Positions 7,604 to 15,710 of a stretch of 64,000 bases of DNA are shown one piece after another. Each line of letters begins with the position of its first letter. Within the stretch, counting starts at the first letter, position 1. The translations under genes were made by a program, and so were the position numbers. The stretch is from Peptoniphilus sp. BV3C26 (lineage in GTDB: Bacteria > Bacillota > Clostridia > Tissierellales > Peptoniphilaceae): assembly GCF_000478985.1 (NCBI RefSeq), contig NZ_AWXB01000041.1:91976-155975 (forward strand), in the 5' to 3' direction. A model generated the notes under the pieces. The model saw only the letters and a program-made list of their open reading frames with translations. It did no database searches and was not told the origin of the DNA.

Positions 7604-10152
7604 AAAAAATCACCGCAAAAATTTAAATTTAAACGTCCATTTTCAAGATAAGCTTCTCCATCTTCTATATAAAATATATTTCCTCTGTGTTCGTTATATT
7701 GTCCAAAATATTTTTCAAATTCCATTTTTGTAACTTTATAAAGAAAATAGGACATGTCTAATTTGAGTTCTGAAAGTTTTACTATTTTTTCACTATAATC
7801 CATTTCATTATTTTCAAGTAGTGAACAATATTCTTTCCAAATTTTTCTTCCATCAATTTTTCTTTCTTCTGTTTTCGATCCATTATTCTCTTTTTTACAT
7901 TTTATTTTTTGAGCTAAAAAAACTTCAATTTTCTCATCATTGTCAATAAGCTTCATATGTTTCGAAATTTTTTCAAATTTATTATTTGTTAAAGCTTCTT
8001 CAAATTCATCGTATGATAGGCTTTCTTTTCTTTCTTTTGATTTTTCAAGTTTAATTTCAAAATAATTTGAAAAATCTTTGTCTAATAAATTTGTTCTTCT
8101 CTCAGGATTTCTTAAAGTCAATTCGTTGTCTATGTGACCATAAATTTTATTTTCATCTGCCATGTCAAAAAAATAAGCTGTTGAATTTTTCTTATGAGCT
8201 GACCTATTTATTCTACCTAAAAACTGCTCTTCATTTTCAAGCTTTGATATGTCCTTGTAGCCGATGTCCATGTCAATATCAACTCCTGCTTCTATAACTT
8301 GAGTTGCAACCAATATTATATTTTTGTCTTTTCCTATTTCTTCTATCACATCATTTTTAGTTTTTAAATTGTCTTGACCTGTTAAAATTAAAATTTCATA
8401 TTCTTTAAAGTTTTCATTTTTGTTTATTTCTTTGTAAAAATCTTCTGCATCTTTTCTCTTTATAAATTCCAATAAAATTTTTTTATGATTTTTTACATGA
8501 TCCTTCATATGATTAATCAAATCTGTATAAAAAATCTTGCCTTTATCTAAAAGTCCATAGTCAAGTCTTACTCTATTTTTAAATAATTTATTTTCAAAAA
8601 ATTTTTTTGGATTTTCAATTAATTTTACAACTTTATTTCTTTCTTTTTCTTCTAAAAGTTTAGATAAGTCTGGTAAAGTTGCAGACATAATTATAATTCT
8701 AAAATTTAAAGTTTCAGCATATGCATCAAGCATTTCAATAATTTCATTCCAAATTTTTTCTTTATAGGCTTGAATTTCATCTAAGACAATTACAGAGTCT
8801 ATAAGTTGGTACAAGCCAAAAATTGATTCTCTATTTGAGCTGAATAATGTATTAAAGAATCCTACGTTTGAAGTGACGATAAATGGTGAATGTAAAAACT
8901 GTCTGTCTAAAAGAGATTTAATATAGTATTCCCATTCTTCCATAAGTTTTTCTTGATATTTATTCCCTATAGGGGAAAGAGAATTTATGACAGCAATATT
9001 ATTTTGAACTTCAGTTCCTTTATAAAATTTATCTAAGGTATTTTTATTTTGCTCTACCAATGTATTAAAAGGATATACATAAAAAATTTTATTAATATTG
9101 CCCTTTAGCATTTTAAAAGATAAATTCATGGCAATATTGCTTTTTCCTGATCCTGTTGGGCTTTCTAAAAAATAAATATTTTTGCCTATTTCGTTTTTGC
9201 TTATTTTTTCAAAGTTTTTTTCTACTTGCAAAAATATTTCCGTTCGCAAATCATTTATTTCTTGCCTTTTTTTATAAGAGCCAGATTTTTCTTTATCTCT
9301 TATGCTTTCTAATAAAGTGGAATTATTATAAATTTTTATTAGTTCATCTTTTTGAAGATTTTCTAATTTTGTTTTAAATCCTTTAATATAATTTGTAGTT
9401 GAATAAAAATCCCCTGCAACTAATAATGAGTACATTAGTTTTACATAAATATAAAAAATTTTATTTTTATCTTTTCTTATCTTATTAAATGATAAGTCAT
9501 CTTCCATTTCATAAAGTAAGTCTAAGATATCTTCTATTTTTTTATCAAAGTCTTCAAAAAATTTATCTTCCAATATTTTTAAATCACTTACCTTTTTTAA
9601 GGCTTTCATAAGGGGTGATTTTTTTTCTAAAAAATTGGATATAAAATTTTTCCCTTCATAAGAAAAATTGTTTAATGGAGAATGATGCCTTGAAATTACA
9701 TAAGAATTAAGAATTATAAAATAAGTTAATAGATACTTTGTTTGTTCATCAATTTTTAAATTATTTATTTTATCTCCATAGTAATAAAAATATATGGCGG
9801 AGGAAACTATTGAATGTTCGCTTTTTATTCCTAAATCAAAAGAAGAGTCATATGTTTTAAAATTATTGTTATTAAGTCTTTCCCATTGAAATTTTCCGTT
9901 AATTTTTCCTATATCATGAAAATCTACAAGACTGTCGGCTAATTCCATAAAGATATTTAGATAGTCATCAGTTTTGAAAAGGACTTTATAAATCCTTTTC
10001 AAAACTGCATTAACATTTTTAAAATCTTTTATTTTTCTATAATATTGTCCACAAAGTTTTGTGTGTTCTTGTAAAGTTTCAAACTCTTTATTTTTACCTC
10101 CTATATGACCGTAATATTTTTCAGAGTTTTTAACTAAATCTTTAATTTCCAT
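7600..10152 (-). CDS. cas3: Cas3 HD nuclease-helicase
   Basis: Cas3 is recruited by target-bound Cascade to nick and degrade DNA. The N-terminal HD nuclease occupies about residues 1-250: LQEHTKLC, DFHDIGKINGKFQWE with the HD pair, KSEHSIV and SRHHSPL. The helicase follows: ESPTGSGKSN (Walker A), VLDEIQAYK (motif II, DEIQ), IIMSATLP (motif III), VATQVIEAGVDIDMDIG (motif V) and QFLGRINRSA (motif VI). Length (850 aa) is normal and no motif is missing. It overlaps cas5 upstream by eleven bases and cas4 downstream by four. Confidence 0.97.
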   Translation of the reverse strand: MEIKDLVKNSEKYYGHIGGKNKEFETLQEHTKLCGQYYRKIKDFKNVNAVLKRIYKVLFKTDDYLNIFMELADSLVDFHDIGKINGKFQWERLNNNNFKTYDSSFDLGIKSEHSIVSSAIYFYYYGDKINNLKIDEQTKYLLTYFIILNSYVISRHHSPLNNFSYEGKNFISNFLEKKSPLMKALKKVSDLKILEDKFFEDFDKKIEDILDLLYEMEDDLSFNKIRKDKNKIFYIYVKLMYSLLVAGDFYSTTNYIKGFKTKLENLQKDELIKIYNNSTLLESIRDKEKSGSYKKRQEINDLRTEIFLQVEKNFEKISKNEIGKNIYFLESPTGSGKSNIAMNLSFKMLKGNINKIFYVYPFNTLVEQNKNTLDKFYKGTEVQNNIAVINSLSPIGNKYQEKLMEEWEYYIKSLLDRQFLHSPFIVTSNVGFFNTLFSSNRESIFGLYQLIDSVIVLDEIQAYKEKIWNEIIEMLDAYAETLNFRIIIMSATLPDLSKLLEEKERNKVVKLIENPKKFFENKLFKNRVRLDYGLLDKGKIFYTDLINHMKDHVKNHKKILLEFIKRKDAEDFYKEINKNENFKEYEILILTGQDNLKTKNDVIEEIGKDKNIILVATQVIEAGVDIDMDIGYKDISKLENEEQFLGRINRSAHKKNSTAYFFDMADENKIYGHIDNELTLRNPERRTNLLDKDFSNYFEIKLEKSKERKESLSYDEFEEALTNNKFEKISKHMKLIDNDEKIEVFLAQKIKCKKENNGSKTEERKIDGRKIWKEYCSLLENNEMDYSEKIVKLSELKLDMSYFLYKVTKMEFEKYFGQYNEHRGNIFYIEDGEAYLENGRLNLNFCGDFL

Positions 10153-10870
10153 AAAGACCTTCTTCTGAATAAAAAACTAAACTTTTATCATTTTCTTTAT
10201 CAAGGTAGGTTATTTCTTCTTCAATTAATTTTTGGTCTGTAAAAATAGTTTTTTCAACGATATATCTATCTGTATCTTTTTCTAATTTAAAAGGCAAAAA
10301 TTCTTGATATCTGAAAGTATTTCGTCCGGATTTAGTTTTAAAATCTCCTTCTAAAAACATAGAATTTATTGAATTTACATTTTCTTTTTTTAAATCTATA
10401 TAAGCTGGGTTTAAAATATCGGCAAAATGATCATTTGTGCCAAGATATGGTATATAGCTAGCTTTATAATTTATTATTCTTTGTGACAATTTTTCAGCTT
10501 CTTCGTTGTCAATTAAAAAATATATTGTCCAGGAAACATCTTCAAGCCAAACTTGCTTTACTATTAAATTTCCTCCTTCTTCTCTTGAGGCAAAAGCTGT
10601 GGAATTATTAAACCTTTGTATTTTTCTATTAAAAATACCGTCATTTGTATTTGGAATAACAGCAATTTTTAAATCCATAAATTTTTTATAGAACTCAGGG
10701 TATTCTTTTCTATTATTTTGTGAATATCCTGAATATCCCATAATCGCTCCAAAAATTCCTAAAAGAGCGATTCTATGAATTTGTCCGTAAGAAAAATATA
10801 AATAGGTATTTACATCAGGTTGTTTAAAAAAGGCTGTTTTTCCCTTTAAATCAAATTTAAAAGCCTTCAT
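10142..10870 (-). CDS. cas5: Cas5 (type I-B Cascade subunit)
   Basis: Cas5 binds the 5' handle of the crRNA at the foot of Cascade. The 242-aa protein starts with AFKFDLKGKTAFFKQPDVNT, the N-terminal Cas5 strand, followed by the helix ALLGIFGAIMGYSGY. A C-terminal EEEITYLDKENDKSLVFY region fits the RAMP fold. Start codon and cas7 stop overlap at 10870. Family assignment rests on these motifs and position between cas7 and cas3. Confidence 0.93.
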   Translation of the reverse strand: MKAFKFDLKGKTAFFKQPDVNTYLYFSYGQIHRIALLGIFGAIMGYSGYSQNNRKEYPEFYKKFMDLKIAVIPNTNDGIFNRKIQRFNNSTAFASREEGGNLIVKQVWLEDVSWTIYFLIDNEEAEKLSQRIINYKASYIPYLGTNDHFADILNPAYIDLKKENVNSINSMFLEGDFKTKSGRNTFRYQEFLPFKLEKDTDRYIVEKTIFTDQKLIEEEITYLDKENDKSLVFYSEEGLYGN

Positions 10871-11832
10871 TATTTAACCTCTATTTTTTCACCTGTGAAG
10901 ATATTATAAAAATCTGCGTTTTTAGGAAAATCAATTAAATCTAAATATTTATCATTGAAGTATATTTCAATTTTCTTTATTTCTCCTCTATTTTCTAAAA
11001 TATTCGAATCTGTGAAATATAATTTGTCTTTTGAATTTTCATCAACTTTTTCAAATCTTATAAGTTCAGCTAAGTTTGGTAAATATAAATCTAAATCCGT
11101 TTCTACAAACATAGCAAATTCATTTTCTGCTCCAACTTTTGAATTGGTAGCAAAACTTGTTGCTGAATCTATGGCTGCTGATTTAAATTTTTTGTAATCT
11201 TCTTCTTCATAACCTTCTGTTACTCCCAATTCTTCATAAGCGTTATAGGCAAGAGGATTTACTACAAAAGAATAATAATAATGAGCTTCTTCTGAAACTA
11301 TTTTTGTCCCAAGAGTTGATGATTTTGCTTCTTCATTATTTTCAGATTTTTCTTTAGCCTTGGGATCTCTAAAAGGTGATAAAATATTTTGTTCACAAAC
11401 TTTTGCTCCTTCATATTTATTTAAACCTTGAGATATTTGGACTGCTCCGGTTATGGATATATTATTTCCGGCTTCTGCAAAAGTTGCTCCGAAATTCTTA
11501 ACATCGATGGCCGAAAAAAGATTTGTCAAGACTTTTTCAGATTCTCCCTTTTTAGAATTAGTAAGCTCAGTTTTAAAAATTTTTTCATATCTTTCTTTTA
11601 AAGTTCTTGGAATTAAAAATCCACTATCTGAAATTAAATAACTTTTTATATATAAAACTTTTTCTCCATTATTTTGCCATTTAACTTTCATTGGATATTT
11701 TAAAGCTTTATCTGATGCAAAAAATTGTCCATTGCTTAAACTTTTCGGATATCCTGTAAAATCTGCATTCCAGTTTGCCATAATTGCTCTAACTCCGCAA
11801 ACTCCATATACTCTATAATTTAACTTACTCAT
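10870..11832 (-). CDS. cas7: Cas7 (type I-B backbone subunit)
   Basis: Cas7 subunits polymerise along the crRNA spacer to form the Cascade backbone. The 320-aa protein begins YRVYGVCGVRAIMANWNADF, continues with a lysine-rich thumb region (EKSENNEEAKSST, about residues 160-175), and has HYYYSFVVNPLAY and an ATSFATNSKVGAENEFAMFV segment typical of the family. GGGG ribosome site eight bases before the ATG. It overlaps the 3' end of cas8b, so if cas8b translation terminates early at its frameshift, coupling to cas7 may suffer. Confidence 0.9.
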   Translation of the reverse strand: MSKLNYRVYGVCGVRAIMANWNADFTGYPKSLSNGQFFASDKALKYPMKVKWQNNGEKVLYIKSYLISDSGFLIPRTLKERYEKIFKTELTNSKKGESEKVLTNLFSAIDVKNFGATFAEAGNNISITGAVQISQGLNKYEGAKVCEQNILSPFRDPKAKEKSENNEEAKSSTLGTKIVSEEAHYYYSFVVNPLAYNAYEELGVTEGYEEEDYKKFKSAAIDSATSFATNSKVGAENEFAMFVETDLDLYLPNLAELIRFEKVDENSKDKLYFTDSNILENRGEIKKIEIYFNDKYLDLIDFPKNADFYNIFTGEKIEVK

Positions 11833-13749
11833 TTATATTCCCCTTTTCTTCAGAATTATTTTTTTTATTATAAATATAAACTTCATCTAAAAAACCACAA
11901 ATTATATACTTATCATCAACTTTTTTTCCCTTGTATTCATAGCTTAAAACTTTGCTGATTAGTCCATTTAAATTTGAATTTTTAATAACTTTTATATTAT
12001 GCCCATATCTAACAATCAGTCTTTTTAACTTTTCTACTATTTTTTTGGGATTATCGTTATCTAAATATTCTCTAATAAAAGTAAGATTTTTATCTCCTAT
12101 ATTACTTTTGTCTAAAAGATATCTTAAAATTTGACCAATTCCGAATAAAAATTCTTCGTCGCTTTCAAATTCAAAATTTCCTCCCGACCTTATTTTTTCT
12201 TTCATATCTTTTTGTAAAGTCATAAACAAACCTCCTATATTTTTTTCAAAATAGTCTTTAAAAGAAAGATAATAATTGAATTGAGCGATGGCCTTATTAA
12301 AATAATTATTAGAAAGTGAATATTTAATAGAATCAAACATTAAGCTGTCCAAATTTTTTTCAAAATATTTTTCTTTTCCGTTTAAAATAAAATTCAAAGC
12401 ATTTTGACCATGATTAATAATGATTAATTTTAAATTTCCATCTTTTATATTTAAATTTTCGAGACTATCTCTGTTTTTATAAAAATAATTATAAAAATAA
12501 ACCCAATCAACATTTTTCATTACGTCTGATCTTTTTGTCATGTAAGAGTATTTACTTTTTTGTTTTTTTATATCATCTTCTTTTGCATCTTTTCCATAAT
12601 TCTCTTTTATATACTCTTTAAAAGTAATATCAATATCAAATAAGTTTTTAGTATATTGTTTATACGATAAAATGGCAGCTTCATTCTTGTCCGGATATAA
12701 GAGAAGTTCATATCCCTTAAAGTCTTCATTTAAATCAAAATCATTTTCTAAAATTTTTTCTCTTTTGATGTCAAAATATACTCTATAAATTTGTCTTCTA
12801 ACAAGGTTATCCAAATAATCAAAAAATGTTTTTTGAATTTCTGCATCTTCCGTACTTATTAAATATGGCTCATTTATTATTCTGTCAAAATTGCTGAGAT
12901 AGGGTTTTTTTCGTTTAGACCCATATTATTATTTGATAAGCCAAAAATTTTCCCGTCAATTTCTTTATTATACTTATTTTTATTAAAAGAGTTGCTTCTT
13001 AGATAACGCTCTTGTTCTCGCTTATATGCTCTTTTTGTTTTTTCTTTATCTTCATATACAAAAAATATTTTAAAATAAGTTTTATTGTCAGGATTTAGGT
13101 TAAATTTATCTAAATTTTTTATCAACCAATTTCTAATTTTTTCTACTTCTTCTGTATTGACAATCCCTAAAATATTCTCATTTTCTTCATATAAGACTTT
13201 TGATTCTTTATCTTTATATTTAGTGTATGGATCTTTTAAAGTATCAAAATACCTTAAAATTGAAGAAAAAAATTTTTTGAATTTTTCAACATCTTCAAAA
13301 TCTAAGCCAGCATAAATTTCTTCTTTAAAAATACTTTTCTCTTCATCGATTTTATCCAAAGAGAATTTTCCCGAATCTAAAAGTTCATAAATTCGGCTTA
13401 AAATAATTTTTGCACTTTCTTCTTTAGGATAAATATTTTCTTTAAAAAAGATACTGTAATAATTGGAGCTTTGTATAAGTTTTTTGAAATCCATACTCTT
13501 ATTGGAATCTAAGATGTTGGAATGGTAATCTAAATACTTTATAAAATCATAATTTAAAGAATTTTCCCCATCAATTATTTTTGTCTTTTTATCATATTTA
13601 ATTGTAAGAGGTTCACTAAGAGCCCAATCTTCATTTTCTTTCATGGTAACTAATATATATTTACCATCCTTTGGCAAGTAGCTTTTTAAAATTAGATTTG
13701 GGTCTTTTTTAAGCTCCTCTTGAAAAATTTCTATGCACTCTTTAATCAC
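11825..13749 (-). pseudogene. cas8b: Cas8b (type I-B large subunit), frameshifted at an A7 tract
   Basis: Cas8b recognises the PAM and recruits Cas3. Translation from ATG 13749 runs through MIKECIEIFQEELKKDP and FDGKIFGL-like sequence (here IDGKIFGLSNNNMGLNEK), then shifts out of frame at seven As (plus-strand T7, 12905-12911) and ends at 12877. Adding one A gives an uninterrupted join to PYLSNFDRIINEPYLISTED and the downstream 329-codon frame starting LDNLVRRQ, with a combined length near 640 aa, the usual size of Cas8b/Csh1. The downstream frame has no start with a ribosome site, so it is not a separate gene. Real mutation, slippage, or a sequencing error are all possible. Family call is from position, size and Csh1-like N-terminus. 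Confidence 0.85.
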
Positions 13750-13751
13750 CG

Positions 13752-14444
13752 TTAACTCCTTTCCATAAGTTTATAGCCTTCAAATCCGAACCCATAAGAA
13801 TTGTTTTCACTAAAAGTAACCCCTAAAGAAAAATATGCAATTTCTTGAGAAAATTTGTCAGGCTTAATGTTAAGTTCAATTTTGTCTCCTAAAAGAGTGA
13901 TATTTTTAAATTTACATGGAATTGGACCTGAATTTAAAAATTTTATACAATCATAAAAATCTTTTTCTTCGATTTCGTTTTTCGTGAAATATTTATATTT
14001 TTTAAAAATATTTTCTTTAATACGTTTCTCAAATTCATCAACACTTAAATTGTTTCTCCAATATCCCTCATCTGATTTTAAAATCAGGCTATTTAAGGTG
14101 TAAATCTTGTCAATTAAATCTTGTTTTATAACTTTAGGTTTAATAAGTAAATTTTTAAAATTATAATTTTTATAATTTTCAAAGCCATTTAACAAATAAT
14201 TTACAAAATCTTTATCTATAGATCTTATTCTAAATTGGCAAAGTTTTTCCTTGACATAAAAATTTTTTATTGGATATAAACTGTCAAAGCAATATGGTTT
14301 ATAATTTTTTTCTTCGTGAAAAGCTAAAAATTTTTCATTTAAAGCTAAATATCCATTGATAAGCTTCGCTAATTCTTTTTGTACATCCTCCTTTTTTAAA
14401 TCTTCTAACAAAAATGTCTTTACGTTTAATTCATAAACTTTCAA
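13752..14444 (-). CDS. cas6: Cas6 crRNA endoribonuclease
   Basis: Cas6 cuts the precursor crRNA within each repeat, leaving the 8-nt handle ATTGAAAT. The 230-aa protein ends with the glycine-rich loop SLGVTFSENNSYGFGFEG, the signature of the family; YWRNNLSVDEFEKRI and the PIPCKFKNITL segment fit the second RAMP domain. The start is a TTG at 14444, seven bases after a strong GGAGG. It is the first gene of the cas operon and is followed two bases later by cas8b. The promoter lies about 45-70 bases upstream and overlaps the proposed CreR target. Confidence 0.92.
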   Translation of the reverse strand: MKVYELNVKTFLLEDLKKEDVQKELAKLINGYLALNEKFLAFHEEKNYKPYCFDSLYPIKNFYVKEKLCQFRIRSIDKDFVNYLLNGFENYKNYNFKNLLIKPKVIKQDLIDKIYTLNSLILKSDEGYWRNNLSVDEFEKRIKENIFKKYKYFTKNEIEEKDFYDCIKFLNSGPIPCKFKNITLLGDKIELNIKPDKFSQEIAYFSLGVTFSENNSYGFGFEGYKLMERS

Positions 14445-14463
14445 ATAATCACCTCCATATAAT

Positions 14464-14477
14464 TATCATTTGCTTGA
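14464..14477 (-). promoter_or_regulatory. Proposed CreR-Cascade binding site in the cas leader (PAM TCA + seed)
   Basis: On the minus strand the bases 14477-14475 read TCA, a PAM accepted by several clostridial type I-B systems, and are followed at 14474-14464 by AGCAAATGATA. These 11 bases are identical to the first 11 bases of the pseudo-spacer of the mini-array at 14531-14616. After one mismatch three more positions (TTA) match, and then pairing is lost. The site lies between the predicted transcription start (about 14481) and the cas6 ribosome site. Direct sequence match; function inferred. Confidence 0.7.
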
Positions 14478-14487
14478 TTACAAATTA

Positions 14488-14516
14488 ATAATAAAACTTT
14501 TTATATTAAATTACAA
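14488..14516 (-). promoter_or_regulatory. Promoter of the cas operon
   Basis: Read on the minus strand: -35 TTGTAA (14516-14511), a 17-base spacer, and -10 TATTAT (14493-14488). Predicted start about 14481. This is the best sigma-70-type match between the mini-array and cas6. Confidence 0.7.
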
Positions 14517-14530
14517 GCACATTTTTAAAA

Positions 14531-14617
14531 AATTTTTTACATCTCATGTTGGCGTTCAAATTAGAATTAACTAAATATCATTTGCTATTTCAATACATCT
14601 TATGTTTTTGTTCAATT
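14531..14617 (-). ncRNA. creR: Degenerate CRISPR mini-array, proposed CreR-type cas-regulating RNA
   Basis: Two degenerate copies of the array repeat flank a 26-nt pseudo-spacer. On the minus strand the first copy (14616-14587) matches 28/30 bases and keeps the 3' handle ATTGAAAT intact. The second (14560-14531) matches 22/30; it keeps the ACAT-NAG-ATGT stem needed for Cas6 cleavage, but four of its eight changes fall in the handle part, which the upstream RNA does not need. The pseudo-spacer (14586-14561) is shorter than the 34-39 nt spacers of the real array. A TATAAT promoter places the start at the first base of the first repeat, and six Ts follow the second. The first 11 pseudo-spacer bases match the cas leader next to a TCA PAM. 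This is the known layout of CreR guides that let Cascade repress its own operon. Assignment is inferred from sequence only. Confidence 0.75.
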
Positions 14618-14624
14618 TAATCCT

Positions 14625-14655
14625 ATTATAAACTATTTTTATAAATTTATAGCAA
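14625..14655 (-). promoter_or_regulatory. Promoter of the mini-array RNA
   Basis: On the minus strand a perfect -10 TATAAT occupies 14630-14625 and a -35-like TTGCTA occupies 14655-14650, with a rather long 19-base spacer. Start point expected at about 14618-14617, exactly where the first degenerate repeat begins. Confidence 0.6.
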
Positions 14656-14678
14656 ATTATTTTTAGTCTTATAAAATT

Positions 14679-15710
14679 TTAAATTTCAAATTTTTTAGGG
14701 CAATTAAATGATATAGTGTGGAAAGGAATTGCCATTTTGAAATTATTGTTTTCAAGAATTTCTCTATATTGATTGAAATTTAAGTGTGTTGGAACAATTA
14801 CTTGAGACATTTTATTTTTATTTAAAAGTTTCATGGCCTTCGATTTTTTTTCCAATGTTCCTGTAGAAATTCCTCTTCCACCATTTTCAATTATTTTTAT
14901 TGCTGTTTTATAGCTTTCTTTATTTTCTAATTGTGGGTCTTGTAAAAATATAAAGCCTTTCATTTTATTTTTAATGGGAAAAAGGTCTAATTTTACTTTT
15001 TCATTTTGCCAAAAGTTGTTAAATCCACAAGAGAATGCTTTTCTTATTTTTTTATCTCCATAAATTTTATAGTCAAAATTTTCTTCAAGAATTTTTAAAA
15101 TTTCAAGTCCTCTTCCATATTCAGGGACTGGAAAAAATATTTTATCTGTAATTTTTAAATATTCTTTTATTTTTTTTATTAATTTTTCTTTTTGTTTTTC
15201 AAAACTATTTTCGTTAAATCCATAAGCTGCATCAATTATTGCAAAATCGGCTTTTTGATCTTCTATTAGGTCATATTTATAGACTTTTGTTTGAAAGTTT
15301 ACATCTCCTGAATAAAAAATCTTTTTATTTTCAAATTCCAAATTAAAATATACCGCCCCTTTGGCATGGCCACTTCTTCCCCACTGGATTTTCATGCCGT
15401 CAACTTTTTCATCTATGTCTTCAAGATATATTGTAGGATAAACTTTTTTAAGCATTTTAAAAGTTTCATAGCTTGTTATAAGCGTACAGTTTCTATTATT
15501 TTGAAAAATTAAATCTAAAGCTCCGCTGTGATCTTTATGAATGTGGGATAAAAAAACATATTTAATTTTTTTTATCTCTTTTTTACTTAAATCAGGCAAT
15601 AAGGTTTTATTTTTTATGCCTGCATCAAATAAAATTGAAAATTTTTCACCTTCAAAGTAAAAAGAATTTCTTCCGTGTTCTCCCACTCCTCCTGCAATTT
15701 TAAATTTCAT
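14679..15710 (-). CDS. MBL-fold metallo-hydrolase (RNase J/exonuclease-like)
   Basis: The 343-aa protein has the metallo-beta-lactamase motif FLSHIHKDHSGA (HxHxDH, about residues 54-65), an earlier LFDAG strand, a later GRSGHAKGAVYF His and a YSGDVNF Asp, so two metal ions can be bound. The C-terminal region VPTHLNF and IPFHTISF resembles the beta-CASP-type nucleases loosely (final His motif), but I see no full beta-CASP domain with certainty. Substrate unknown. The start overlaps the ABC permease stop by four bases, so it is the fourth gene of the transporter operon. No obvious terminator separates it from the CRISPR mini-array downstream, so read-through into the cas region is possible. Confidence 0.8.
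   Translation of the reverse strand: MKFKIAGGVGEHGRNSFYFEGEKFSILFDAGIKNKTLLPDLSKKEIKKIKYVFLSHIHKDHSGALDLIFQNNRNCTLITSYETFKMLKKVYPTIYLEDIDEKVDGMKIQWGRSGHAKGAVYFNLEFENKKIFYSGDVNFQTKVYKYDLIEDQKADFAIIDAAYGFNENSFEKQKEKLIKKIKEYLKITDKIFFPVPEYGRGLEILKILEENFDYKIYGDKKIRKAFSCGFNNFWQNEKVKLDLFPIKNKMKGFIFLQDPQLENKESYKTAIKIIENGGRGISTGTLEKKSKAMKLLNKNKMSQVIVPTHLNFNQYREILENNNFKMAIPFHTISFNCPKKFEI

Noticed and set aside
11825..12814. Independent gene downstream of the cas8b frameshift
   Set aside because: Its first codon is a TTG with no ribosome site and the reading frame continues upstream to the A7 tract; it is the rest of cas8b.
14531..14617. CreTA-type toxin-antitoxin or a truncated true CRISPR array
   Set aside because: No small toxin frame lies beside it, the pseudo-spacer targets the cas leader, and the two repeats decay in a pattern that keeps only what a single guide needs.
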